DNA of 64,000 nt, taken from Sweltsa coloradensis. Lineage: Eukaryota > Arthropoda > Insecta > Plecoptera > Chloroperlidae. Positions 35,245 to 46,821 of the stretch are shown piece after piece. The stretch spans positions 124,001 to 188,000 of the forward strand of contig JAMZAV010002018.1 in NCBI GenBank assembly GCA_024449915.1, written 5' to 3'. Position numbers and translations under genes: made by a program. Below the pieces are notes generated by a model. It searched no databases, was not told where the DNA came from, and saw nothing but the letters and a program-made list of their open reading frames with translations. The number at the start of each line of letters is the position of its first letter. Position 1 is the stretch's first letter.

Positions 35245-35992
35245 GATTCGGACCCACGTCCTCGTAGAGCAATACGCTTCGGACCAGCGACCTACTCGAA
35301 TGTGCCTCCGCGGACGACATCGAACCCACAGCCTCGTAGAGCCATACGCTTCGGACCAGCGCCCTAATCATATGAGCCACCGCGAACGACTTCGAACCCA
35401 CGTCCTCGTAGAGCCATACGCTTCGGACCAGCGCCCTAACGTATGAGCCACAGCGTACGACATCGAACCCACGTCCTCGTAGAGCCAGAAGCTTCTGACC
35501 AGCGCCCTAATAGTATGTGCTACAGCGGACGACATCGAACCCACGGCCTCGTAGAGCCATACGCTTCGGACCTGCGCCCTAATCGTATGAGCCTCCACGG
35601 ACGACATCGAACCCACGTCCTCATAGAGTCATACGCTTCGAACCAGCGCCCTAGTTTTTTTCTTTTCGTTTTTTTTTTTAATGTTTTTATTTTTTCTTCT
35701 TCTTTTTTCTTTTCTTTTCTATTTCTTTTCTTTTCTTTTCTTTTTTCTTTTCATTCCCCACCCCCTTTTTTATATATTCGATTCATTCATAAATTGCATT
35801 TAATATCCTTTTTATTTGTTATTAAATTTGTTGAATATTTAATGCATTGTTGTAATATTACTATTTCAAATATTTACTTAAATGTAGTTCATTGTTGTGT
35901 CTGCATCTATGTAATTAGATTTATTTAGTTGTCCTCCTTTGTAAATCAGTTTTTATAACTGAATAGGATAGACGTTAAATAAATAAATAGAA

Positions 35993-36043
<51 letters not shown>

Positions 36044-36160
36044 ATCGTATGTGCCTCCACGGACGACATCGAACCCACTTCCTCATAGTCATACGCTTCA
36101 GACCAGCGCCCTAATCGTATGTGCCACTGCGGACGACATCGAACCCACGAGACAGACATG
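35245..36160 (-). repeat. Tandem array of tRNA-like SINE heads, about 7 units (array B)
   Basis: Cleaner than array A. Units of 72 bp begin (plus strand) CGAACCCACGTCCTCGTAGA and include CGCTTCGGACCAGCGCCCTA. The sixth unit is interrupted at 35653-36043 by a T-rich, (AAAT)n-tailed insertion; the seventh follows, and an eighth breaks off near 36150. The SINE tail at about 35166 (reverse of GAGACG) sits at the 3' end of the array, so the whole is one SINE with many heads. The open frames across it reflect the regular period. Confidence 0.88.
35653..36043 (+). mobile_element. Retroposed insertion with (AAAT)n tail inside array B
   Basis: Starts with a T/C-rich run and ends with CTGAATAGGATAGACGTTAA and about fourteen AAAT units. 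It interrupts the sixth array unit between CCCTA and TCGTATG. The layout fits a 5'-truncated LINE 3' end. No target duplication is evident. Confidence 0.6.
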
Positions 36161-36164
36161 TACA

Positions 36165-36545
36165 CGGCACGCTCGAAAGCACTCAAATCCAAATGTACAA
36201 CGCTCTGGAGAAAAATTGAAACGTCATACGAGAATTCTAAAATGCACAAGACACAGATATTTTTATGCAGAAGAACATATACAACAAACAGAATTGATGT
36301 ATGTAATTAACCCTACTGTACACCATTGTTACGCATAAAGTCAATGCAATGGGAAAAAGAAAAGGTTGACTTTACGCTTAACAATGGTGAAAAGTAGGGT
36401 TTATTACATTCAGCAATTCTATTTGTTGTATGTTCTTCTGCATAAAAAATATGTTTTGTGCATTTTAGAATTTATTTATTTCGATTCAATTTTTCTCCAG
36501 AAAGTTGTACATTTGAATTTAAGTGCTTACGGGCGTGCCAAGGTC
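36165..36545. mobile_element. Foldback element, arms about 165 bp
   Basis: Left arm about 36165-36335, right arm about 36350-36545: the left has CCATTGTTACGCATAAAGTC, the right its near complement GACTTTACGCTTAACAATGG. TGTACAACGCTCTGGAGAAA is mirrored by TTTCTCCAGAAAGTTGTACA. It adjoins the end of array B. Confidence 0.8.
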
Positions 36546-36584
36546 ACAATAATGTCTAGTGAAGACTTTTAATTACATCTGTAA

Positions 36585-36989
36585 AAGGCTTATATCAATA
36601 TCTTTATTTCTATGAATTCTGACTAACCTTTTTGTTTCAAAAGGCACTACATCATCCATGTAAAATCTGAACGTTGTAGCCCCACCCGTTTGGTCAAAAT
36701 CGTCACAAAAATCACGAAAATATTGCATTAAAAATCGAAAAAATCGTAAAAGTAAGATATTCATGAGAAATATTTCTTTGATTGTACCCACAAACGTGGC
36801 AGCTCTAAGTTCAGAGATTTCAAAGGTAACCTTCAATTTTCATCAAAATCGGATATGCCGTTTGCCCAGTAGGGATCGAACAAACAGACAAAAAACAAAC
36901 AAAGAAAGAAAGAAAAAAAAGAAAACACCCGAGCTATTTTTCTTGGGGTAACGTAAGTGAAATTGAAGTCTTCGCTTTGCTCATCCAAT
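36585..36989 (-). mobile_element. Type-A element, reverse, left part missing
   Basis: Contains GTAGCCCCACCCGTTTGGTC and ends GTCTTCGCTTTGCTCATCC, the reverse of the 14109 start. The CTAG terminus is absent, so it is truncated. Confidence 0.65.
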
Positions 36990-36997
36990 TATGGTTT

Positions 36998-37577
36998 ACT
37001 AGGCTGCTTTGCGAACGCTTTTTTTAGTCGCGTTGACGGATGAGCTTTTTTTGCAAGTTTTTAGTTTGCGTGGGACCACTTTACATTTGCAAGTGCTTTT
37101 TGAATGCATTTTAGGTGATTGTTGTGAAGTTTCTATTGTTACTTGTTAATTGTTATTTTAAACCTCAAAAAACTCATATTAAAACCTTTATTCTATGGAT
37201 TCTGGCTAACTTTTCCAACTTTTTCTTTCAAAAAGCAATACATCACCATTACCTTAATGTCCATGTAATTTTGAACGTTGTATCCCCACCCATTTGGTCA
37301 GAATCGGCCCAAATGCCACGAAAATATCGCACTAAAAATCGGAAAAAACCCCCCGTAAAAGTACGATATTCATGAAGAATATTTCTTCGATTGTACCAAA
37401 AAACGTGGCAGGTCTAAGTTCAGAGATTTCGAAGGTCCCCTCCAATTTTCATCAAGATCGCATGTGCCGTTTGCCCGGTAGAGAGCAAACAAACAGACAA
37501 AAATACAAAAAAAAAAGAACACGCAAGCTAATTTTTTGGGGGTCAGTGGAATTGAAGTCTTCGCTTTGCTCATCCAA
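36998..37577 (-). mobile_element. Type-A element, reverse, near full
   Basis: Starts CTAGGCTGCTTTGCGAACGC then GTCGCGTTGACGGATGAGC and ends CTTCGCTTTGCTCATCC. The body matches 61620-62170 in reverse. Confidence 0.7.
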
Positions 37578-37614
37578 CAAGTTTGAATTGCAATGAAAAT
37601 ACATCAATTAAAAG

Positions 37615-38030
37615 CAGTGGCGGAACTTCGTTTCAAGGGCCCGCCCGCAAAATTTCTATGGGGACTTCCCTACAGATACACACATACATAGGCTCAGTGT
37701 TAAATTCTGGCTTTTCATCTCGGGGGGGACTATATAATATCCCAGAGGTATTATATAGGGACCAAGTATGGGGGGTTACGATAGCGCCGCAGACGAAAAT
37801 GTTGAAAATCAGGTTTTTAGAGTGCGTTTGGTGCGTTTTAGAAAAAAGTTGTGTGCTGAATGCAATACCAAAATAATATATTTTTTGTGTGTTGTTGTGC
37901 TGTGGACGCTACGAGTTCCTAAATATCCGCTATAGATTTCACCATCAAACCGCTAGATTCACTAAACGGTCATTTTAGCAACGAAAACAAATACAATATT
38001 TTCCAAACAGGGTGAAATACATTTTTTTTT
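37615..38030. other. Left terminus of a CAGTGGCGGA element and adjoining DNA
   Basis: CAGTGGCGGAACTTCG at 37615 resembles other DNA-element ends in the window, followed by GGGCCCGCCCGC. GGGCCCGCCC recurs at about 38507, possibly the far end beyond a nested type-A element, but no matching CCACTG was found. Confidence 0.35.
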
Positions 38031-38480
38031 ACTAGGCCGCTTCGCTAACGCTTTTTCCAGTCGCGTTGATGGATGAGCTTTTGAAAAAAAAACGTAAAAG
38101 TACAATTTCTATGAGAAATATTTCTTCAAATGTCTCTAAACTCATATCATATAATGATGTCAGTGATTTTCAACGTTCCCATAAAGTTTCATCAAGATCG
38201 GAGTAGCCGTTTGCCAAATATCACGAAAATATCTCATTAAAAATCGAAAAAAATCGTAAAAGTACGATTTTCATTAGAAATATGTAATCGATTGTACCCA
38301 AAATCGTGGCAAGTGTAAGTTCAGAGATTTCGAAGGTCCCCTCAAATTTTCATCAAGATCGCATAAGCCGTTTGCCCGGTAGAGCGCGAACACACAAAAA
38401 TACAAACAAAAAAACAAAAAAAAACACCCGTGCCAAATTTTTTGAGGGGTGAGTGAAATTGAAGTCTTCGCTTCGCTCAT
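38031..38480 (-). mobile_element. Type-A element, reverse copy 3
   Basis: Starts CTAGGCCGCTTCGCTAACGC then GTCGCGTTGATGGATGAGC and ends GTCTTCGCTTCGCTCAT. The middle contains two similar sub-blocks (TCATCAAGATCG twice). Confidence 0.7.
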
Positions 38481-39801
38481 TTTTAAAGGGGCCCCCTAAA
38501 CTAGCCGGGCCCGCCCTTATGAGTATGAGAGCGTCTTTGCCTCAGGGAGCCCAAGAGACAACTTGTCAATCGACAGTGACAGGCCAGGCATATACCAGGG
38601 CTAACACTCAGTGTATCGCGCTGCGCCTGGGTACAGCCGTATAAGGCCTACAGTCACTGTCGAGCAATAAGTTGTTTGTACCCCACACAAGCTGCAGGCT
38701 GGACTTGATGACCTTTTAGCTTAATTTCAGGGAAATAATCCTTCAATTCGGTCACTATCACTGGTTCATTGTATGACGCAGAGATCCAAGGACACAGTTA
38801 CAAGAGAGTGAGTTTGTTGTGGAAATTGACGAGGATTAAGGAAATAACAAAAATCTACGTATGAATTGTCCGGGATTCAATCGGGATTTGAAATATCTTC
38901 TTGTCATTCGCTGTCGGTTTCAAGTACTGCGTCTAAACAAGACACATACATACTGACAGCTTAACTACAAGACGGTCTTGACGTCGACCGCTGCTTCCGA
39001 GCAAAAGTGAAATATTGAGTAAAAAATTGCAAAAAAGATTATTAAAATTGAGTGAGATTTGAACCCGCGATCCTTCATGTAGAAATGCCTCTCGTTAACC
39101 ACTACTCCAAAGTAGTCGATAAGTTTGGTGAGTTTTGACCACTACATACGTTGCAGGTTGCAAAACACAAACTTCAATAAAAGATGGTTGTTTTCTATTA
39201 TATTTCGAAATGCCGTTAGTGCCAGAATAATTTATGCGTTCATTTGGGACTGGTTTTTGCTTGCATTTCGTTTCCATTGATCTCCAAACATTATCGCCAG
39301 AGACAAATTGTCCATCTCTTTGCCAATAATTGCGTCCGCATCTTTACCGACGCAAGTCTTTACTTTTACTTAACTTCTTTCTACTTCTACTATACTTTTT
39401 TCTATTTACCAGCTGATGTTTGCGACATGGATTTGGCTTTTTTCTCACCTTGTACGATCGGCAGAGGAATACTCTGGACCAAATTCTACCCGGTGCCCAG
39501 ACTGGGGATATGTAGACACGAGATACACACGGAACAAACAACACCCACCTAAACTTTACCCTACCATGAAGTAGACAACCAACACTGAGTTAGTCCATGC
39601 ATGTTAAACTCGAATCATTTCAACCAGCTAGAAAGAGTGTGCACGGCTTAAAATATATATTAATTTGATGGATATAACCTTAGGATATCACAATCAAATA
39701 CAAATCGCCTATAATTCACTTGCGCAACAGGCAGTAAATGTTTTGTAAACGTGTCTGGCAGCTGGCAGACAAACAGTCAACAAAATCACTGGTCGTTGTT
39801 A
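38481..39801. other. Intergenic; tRNA-like fragment
   Basis: On the minus strand near 39050-39115 a tRNA-like block reads GTGGTTAACGAGAGGC and CGCGGGTTCAAATC, probably a SINE head fragment. ORFs at 39095-39552 have no family features. No gene is supported. Confidence 0.35.
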
Positions 39802-42102
39802 TAGTCCGTGGAACAAGCGTAAAAACATTTCAAATCCGTAAACCAGCACCAAAATTTAGGAGCAGGTAAAAGACGTATTTTCGAATGTTATTTTCACGGG
39901 GGACACGCATGGTAGCAAATAAGTCACCTGTCATAGCGTCCACAAGATGGCCGCCAAAATAATTCTTAAAATTGCTGTAACTCAAGAAGTAATCATCATA
40001 TTTGGATAAACCAGGTATTGTTTTATTCGGTTTTTAATGCTCTACAAAAAATGTCATTATAAATTTTACCGTAAATACAATAGTTTTAATTATATTTATA
40101 TATTTTTAACAATGTATTGCAATTATAGCACTTTTTGGTATATATATAATTATTCATACGTAGAATTCGCTAGATTGTCACAAAATTTTCAGACTTTACT
40201 AAAATAACGCCAATAAATCCAAAAATTAAAGTCCCGAAACGAAATTCCTGTAACTTTTTGATTAATTAATTAATTAAATTAAGCATTAATTAAATCCCAA
40301 TTGAAAGTTTCTTATTCACTTACCAAAGTCACGTAGTGTATCACACAAGAACAATATGACCACAATGAACTAAAAAAATATTAGTTCCAAAAATTAATTC
40401 CAATCACTTTCCTATTATTTCAATTAATTCAATTAATTAAAAATAATGACAATAATCTCAATTAATTTTGTAAAATTAACACAATGTGGTCGTCCTTGGA
40501 ATCATTTTAAAGCTAGTTTTAAGGTGAATAAATGAAATGAAAAAATTAATAAATTAAATTAATTAATCACCGAATTAATTACATTTTAGTTAAATTATCC
40601 CACATTTGACATATGTATTGTTATATATACCTAAAACTCGATCGATCGTCATAAAAATACACTACTTTACTGACATAATGCCAATGAATCCGAATTGTCA
40701 TGTCCCGAAACAAAATTCTTATAACTTACCGATTAATTAAGAAATTAAGTGAAGAATTACTTATATCTCATTTATTGTTGTTGTCACTCACTTAACACAT
40801 ACAAAATGCCAACAGAAGTATCAAATATAAACAATGCGAGTATAATTTTAAAAATTAATAGTCCTAAAATTAAGTTCATGCTACTTTCCCGTTAATTGAA
40901 TTAATGAATGAATTAAATTAATTGATATAATCACCATGTGTTGTGTAAAATTAACACAGCCACACTGGGAACCATTTGCATGCTTATTTTACAGGAAAAT
41001 AATTTTGTGGGAAATTCAATTAACAGAAAAGTAGCATGAACTTAATTTTGGGACTACTAATTTTTTAAATTATACTTGCATTGTTTATATTTGATACTTC
41101 TGTTGGCATTTTGTATGTGTTAATTGAGTAACAATAACAATTATTGAGATATAAGTAATTCTTCATTTAATTTCTTAATTAATCGGTAAGTTATAGGAAT
41201 TTTGTTTCGGGACATGACAATTCGGATTCATTGGCATTATGTCAGTAAAGAAGTATATTTTTATGATGATCGATCGAGTTTTAGGTATAAAACAATACAT
41301 ATGTCAAAAGTGGGATAATTTAACTAAAATGTAATTAATTCGGTGATTAATTAATTTAATTTATTATTTTTTTCATTACATTTATTCGCCTTAAAACTAG
41401 CTTTAAAATGATTCCAAGGTCGACTACATTGTGTTAATTTTACAAAATTAATTGATATTATTGTCATTATTTTTAATTAATTGAATTAATTGAATAAATA
41501 GGAAAGTGATTGGAATTAATTTTTGGAACTAATATTTTTTTGGTTCATTGTGGTCATTTTTGATCTTGTGTGATACACTACGTGACTTTGGTAAGTGAAT
41601 AAGAAACTTTTAATTTTGATTTAATTAATGCTTAATTTAATTAATTAATTAATCAAAAAGTTACAGGAATTTCGTTTCGGGACTTTAAATTTAGGATTTA
41701 TTGGCGTTATTTTAGTATAGTTTGAAAATTTTATGACAATCTAGCGAATTCTACGTATAAATAATTATATATATACCAAAAAGTGCTATATTTGCAATAC
41801 ATTGTAATAATATATAAATAAATTAAATCTATTGTATTTACGGTAAAATTTCTAATGACATTTTTGTAGAGCATTAAAAACCGAATAAAACAAAACCTAG
41901 TTTATCCAAATCTGATGATTACTTCTTGAGTTACAGCAATTTTAAGAATTATTTTGGCGGCCATCTTGTGGACGCCATGACAGGTGCGTGTCCCCCGTGA
42001 AAATAACATTCTAAAATATGTCTTTTGCCTGCTCCTAAATTTTGGTGCTGGTTTCCGGATTTGAAATGTTCCTATAGTTTTAGCAGCTTGTTTCACGGAC
42101 TA
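39802..42102. mobile_element. Giant palindromic TIR element, 2.3 kb, arms about 1.1 kb
   Basis: Left arm 39802 to about 40905, right arm about 41010-42102, with a spacer of about 100 bp. Ends read TAGTCCGTGGAACAAGC and GCTTGTTTCACGGACTA. The 3-bp sequence TTA flanks both sides (39799-39801 and 42103-42105), which fits a TWA target as in PIF/Harbinger; a TA target is also possible. Distinctive mirrored blocks are AAGATGGCCGCCAAAATAAT, CGATCGATCGTCATAAAAAT and GGTATATATATAATTATT. No transposase frame is seen, so it would need one in trans. Confidence 0.85.
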
Positions 42103-42193
42103 TTATTGGTGTGCGAGAACCAGAAAGGTCGAGAAAGGGTATTTGAGAGCCGGCCCGATTGTCAAAAAATATACCCGATTTTAGGGTAATAAG

Positions 42194-42366
42194 AGCCGTC
42201 CGCGATGGCACACTGTGTGATTAGGACGCTGGTCCGAGGCGAATGGCTCTACAAGAACGTTGTTTCGAATCCCGCATAAGACTTTTAGTAATCGTTCTTC
42301 ATTGTCATCCATCACCACTCATCGTCGCGAGTAGGCCTGTACTCATAGTGCATTTATATGGAAACA
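42194..42366 (+). mobile_element. SINE with tRNA-like head (family 2), second monomer
   Basis: Starts GCCGTCCGCGATGGCAC, includes GACGCTGGTCCGAGGCG and the box-B-like GTTTCGAATCCCGC, and has a tail with CATCACCACTCATC and AGTGCATTTATATG. More diverged than 16226-16405. Confidence 0.7.
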
Positions 42367-43548
42367 ACAAAAATCAAAATCGGGAACAAAAAAATATATT
42401 TGGGAATGAAAAGAGTTGTGGAGGTGCCGGTCCAGGATTCTCATAATTGGTGGAGGTGCCGGTCCAGACAATTTTGAACGTATAGCGTTTGAAAAAAACC
42501 CTGACATTCCATGAAAATATTGACAACATAAAAATATAAATGAGAGAAAATCATAATGTAGGGCCTAAGGTTTTTAAATCCATATTAACATGCAGGCTTT
42601 CTTTTTCCGACTCGTCCCGAAGACCCAAAGCAGTTTAGATCCCGAACCCGACTCGACTGCTAAAACCTCCGCATATCCTAGTTGTTGATTTGTCGATTTG
42701 TAGTGGCAGCAATTACTCGTTTGAACACTATTGAGAAGTCGGTATACATTTTGCAGTTTATGATTTCTTTTAAAGGGCACCAAAATTGTCAATAAAGCCT
42801 ATATTATTAAATGTTTTAAAAACACACCAAGCAGAATGATTATTTAATACCCCATTAGATTATATCGTACTGTCTGAATGGTATGGTGGAAGAGCAATCA
42901 CAGAGAGATAGAGCCCCGCCAATTATCTTACACTTGTACCATTAGTAATGAATAATGATGTATACTGTAGACCTTTATTGAAACAATAAATATATCAACA
43001 AGACACAGATTCTCGACAGAATCAACAAATGTGCCTGCTGAGTAAGTTGTGCATTGACTTTGTCAAGCTCTCTACGCTGCACGTATTGTTTTATATTTTA
43101 TAGGTATAGGCCTAGCATGTGCAAGAAACCCTATTTTTGACTGCTGCAATTTAGTTTTTCGTAGTATTTATCGTGTACCGTCGAAATACAAGACACTATA
43201 AAAACAAAATGATATGGCGACACAAGTGTCTACAAATCAACACATTGCAAATCTATAGATTAAATGAACAATGAAATTATACAATGATAGCATGATTTAA
43301 CAACGGGCTTGTCTGCATCATCATTTTCGTCGTCGCGTCTCGTTGGTGGTGTGTGTGTTGTTGTAGTCGACTACAGAAGTTAAGGACGAAGGTACACGGA
43401 CGCCATAGATACTAACATACTAAATTAGCCACATTGTTTAGATTAATGCTACCATTCTAACATAACATGAATAACATGAATAACATGAAACATGATCATT
43501 CTTGTCATTTTTGTACGCAATATCGATTGGAGGCCGCCAAGCTGTGTA
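42367..43548. other. Intergenic; paired GGAGGTGCCGG motifs
   Basis: GTGGAGGTGCCGGTCCAG occurs at 42418 and again 32 bp later. The remainder is AT-rich unique sequence without coding signal. Confidence 0.35.
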
Positions 43549-44050
43549 TTTAGGTGCCCGATAGGGCGCCACAGCCAAGCCGCGGCGCGCTACACACTCA
43601 TCAGGCCATCGAGCTCACGATGCATCAGGCACCTTATACATGCAAGCAGAATTGAGGTGTTTTCGAGTTGTCACAATCATCATGAAAAGTGTTATGAACT
43701 TAAAAACTGTCATAATCTGGGGAATTTAGGTACATGACAACATGCCAAATTTGATTGGGGTATGATCATTCCTTCTGGGTGAAAATATGTGTTGAAACAT
43801 GGTCACAATGACTAAGGATGAGTTACTGGCTGGCTGGCAACTTACTAAATTCGTCGGTTTCAATTGGCCAGCGATTCTGACCAAACGGGTGGGGCTACGT
43901 CATTTTTTACATGTACATTAAGGTAAAAGTAATAATGTAGTGCCTTTAGAAAGAAAAAGTTTAAAAAGTTAGCTGGAAGGTATCGAAATAATGGTTTTTG
44001 TATTAGCCATTTACATACACAAGTAACTTGAAACTTGAAATGATCATGCA
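43549..44050 (+). mobile_element. Type-F repeat joined to type-A-like inner sequence
   Basis: TAGGTGCCCGATAGGGCGCC through CCAAATTTGATTGGGGTA matches 31960-32215 and 34606-34880, and the reverse of 53120-53410. It is followed by GACCAAACGGGTGGGGCTAC as in type-A elements. 52980-53410 has the same composite in reverse, so this is probably one element family. Confidence 0.6.
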
Positions 44051-44592
44051 ATGGTACAAATCAATTCCGCAAGATTAACTTTTAGTGATGCAAGCATTAC
44101 ACTTACAATTATCTAGAGCATGGCTCGCAATGTAAAAGGATCAAGAAGAAGTCCTGCAAAATAGCTGTAAAGTATTTACATACAAATAGAGCTGAAATCT
44201 TCGGAACTTTGGTGGGCACGAGAAGAGACGGTAAACCCTAATTGGGGTTCGACACACAACCTAGGCTAGCATAATGTACGTTAGTTAAAGTATGACCAAA
44301 AAAAAATTGAATAGAGCTGAAATAATTCTTGTAAATACACAAATACAGCACTAATTAAACATAGATCACTAAGCGTCAAAATTAATTCTGTTGCCGTATG
44401 AAAAGCACAATGCAATTGCTACTTGTAGAATTTTCATAATTACGGGCTGTACGTAAAAGGCGATTCAAGAAGAGAAAAAGTCCACCTCGCAAACATCAGC
44501 TAGTAAAAAGGGTATTGTACATACGCCCCGAAACTAGAGGAGCTCTGACAATCGTCGTCGGGGAACTTGTCCCCTTCCCTTGACGACCTCCC

Positions 44593-44626
<34 letters not shown>

Positions 44627-44787
44627 CGGACGTGAGAACCCTTAATCGTGGCTGGTTCTGACCAGCATGGGGCCCTCCTCCCCATATCCCCTAGGCTAGA
44701 GTGGCGCATAATGACCTAACGGTTGACGCGCCCTTAAAGTTAATGAATCCAACAACAATAAAATTGCAATAGAGCTTGAAATAAGAT
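44051..44787. repeat. Intergenic with (GAC)n microsatellite and D-like fragment
   Basis: (GAC)n lies at 44594-44627. GGCTAGAGTGGCGCATAATG at about 44693 matches the inside of the D MITEs. The serine-run ORF on the minus strand is the microsatellite. Confidence 0.5.
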
Positions 44788-45145
44788 CCCACGCATACAA
44801 AAAAACTTGTAAAAAATACACCCAAACCTTACAGTGCACTTAATTAAAAATAATGAGATCTAAAAGGAGGGCTAAGCAGCTCATGTACTCGTCTATTTAA
44901 GCTTTCTTAATTCATTAACGTACACTGCCCCGTAACGACATCCTTGAAAAGCTTGACAAAATGCAATTTGCATGAACTATTACGTTAGAAATTTTTCAAT
45001 GAAGCAGTTACGGGGCAGTGTACGTTTATGAACTATGCGCATATGTAGAAGGGTGCATGACCTTGCCCCTTCTTTTAGATCTCATTACTTTTGAGTGTGT
45101 AGTGTAAGGTTTGGCTGTATTTTTACAAGATTTTTGTATGCGTGG
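44788..45145. mobile_element. Foldback MITE, arms about 165 bp (copy 1)
   Basis: CCACGCATACAAAAA at the left is mirrored by TTTTTGTATGCGTGG at the right; AATGAGATCTAAAAG, GTACACTGCCCCGTAACG and AAACCTTACA are mirrored too. The centre is near 44975. A relative is at 52570-52885. Confidence 0.8.
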
Positions 45146-46400
45146 AATATTATATACATTGATGTTGCATATTATAATGGAAGCAAAACAACAGACGATA
45201 CATGAGTTTACAATACGTTATAAACAACCCAACTATCAAATAAACCGTTTATGAATTAGTAAACAAACCTTAGGACACAATTTGTTTCGACGAGACAACA
45301 ATATGGATAATTAATTCAGGGAATCGGACCCGAACCCGAGACATTTAAAATATGATTAACTCGGATCTGAACCCGAAATTAAGATTTTACAAAACCCTTC
45401 CTGACATCTGACACAAACCGGGAACACCAAGGCGGAGATATTCTCAAGGAAGAAAAACCTTCCAGGGGGAAGGCAAGGACTTGATAAGTCTTGTCCATTG
45501 GTCAGGACAAGCAACTATTATTGCACACTCACCCACTGATTGTAGATTCCTTGTATTATTTCGAATAGTAAATGCTTTATTTAACAAGCATTTGTAGATT
45601 TATCTTTCCCCATTTTTGGAGGACTTGTAGGCCTAAAATCAATTGGGAAACATTGCAACTACCGCAATAAGCCTACCTTGGTAATTACTAGGGCTAGGAT
45701 GTTCAGGACATCTCCTTTTTTTCTATTGGTAAATACACGTCTGGAAAATAGTTCTAAGTATGTTTCAAGTGTTAGGGATGCCAAAAATATGCATTTTATT
45801 TTGCCTTAAAATGCCTATACATCATTTCATGAGTAAAGGTCCTTTTTGGGCATTTTTAAGGGACTATTGTCCTATTTTGATATAATTTGCTAAAACGGAT
45901 GCAAAACGTGCGAGTGCGAGTGCAGTGTCGAGCTTGCCACATTAGCGGGCCAAGCATACGCAATGATTTGTTTGTTGTCGAATAATGTAACGATGAGTCA
46001 GAGATGAGCCAGCCGATGTCTGACATCGACAAAACTATCCCCCCCCCCCTCTCTACGAAAATATATTGGTGTAACTGTAATAATTTAATAAAACATTACT
46101 GAAAGTATAAAAAAAAAAACTATAACTACCCTGTTATCCTAGGTTTGACAGCTGATTAGGCCTGGTCATATTATACGGTTTGTTTGCGTCGAGGAAAATA
46201 GAAACAATAACATTGTTAATATATCTAGTGTAAGTCTGTCCTTCTCCACTAACAGCTTGCAAGCAATTCCATCACGGCTGAAATCTGGAACGCTTGCCTC
46301 TAGAGAATTATATTGCTGAAATATGGAACGCATCGGGATGAATATTGGAACGCGCTTCCATGTTCAACATTAACATGGCAGTGGAAAAGGGTGAAGCCAG
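45146..46400. other. Intergenic, no gene seen
   Basis: AT-rich. AGTGTTAGGGATGCC near 45769 could be a hAT-type end, but no partner end was found. A C run occurs at about 46040-46048. Confidence 0.3.
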
Positions 46401-46560
46401 AGCAACGAGCCAATGAAAACCAATCGATTTTCAAATTTCGTCTTATCTCGACACTTGATTGGTTAGCGCCAATTTTCCACGCCCAAAAGTGGGTGCCAAA
46501 AGTGACACCGTTATGTACCGTGGCGCGGGCTCATTCCGTCTTCGGACGTAGACGGTTATA
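46401..46560 (+). promoter_or_regulatory. Candidate CCAAT-rich promoter of the second gene
   Basis: Four CCAAT boxes lie within 65 bp: 46410, 46420, the reverse ATTGG at 46458 and 46469. GC-rich sequence with GTGGCGCGGGC at about 46520 follows. No TATA box is near. The first coding ATG is about 260-400 bp downstream. Clustered CCAAT boxes in both orientations fit a TATA-less, possibly bidirectional promoter (inference). Confidence 0.45.
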
Positions 46561-46821
46561 GTGCTCTCTTGCTCTCTTGCGTTCTTGCTCTCTTGCGTTC
46601 TTGCTCTCTTGCTCCATCAGTATCATCCATCTTATATTCTCCGGCCGTTGACGAATTCCTCGCTGTTCCATCTGGTTCCTGCTTCTGGTATTTACTCACT
46701 GAATTCCCGGACGAGGACGACTTATCGCAATTCCTTTTGGTTCCTGATTTTGGCATACCCATTGAATTCCCGGACGAGGACGACTTATCGCAATTACCTG
46801 GAAAAGATTCGGTCCACGATC

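Larger units (their letters stand above)
33801..36160. repeat. 2.5 kb duplicated block, copy B
   Basis: Same order as copy A: the IUPAC-clean AT-rich part at 33801-34245 matches 31160-31607, and 34246-35245 matches 31608-32600. Differences are mostly one-base indels, for example AACATCTCACAAG against AACATCTCCAAG. The ORF at 34275-34490 is a shadow. Confidence 0.85.

Noticed and set aside
32600..36160. CRISPR-like array
   Set aside because: Units are contiguous, with no unique spacers, and are tRNA-like; the genome is eukaryotic.
44500..44709. Serine-run ORF on the minus strand
   Set aside because: It is the (GAC)n microsatellite with repeat flanks.
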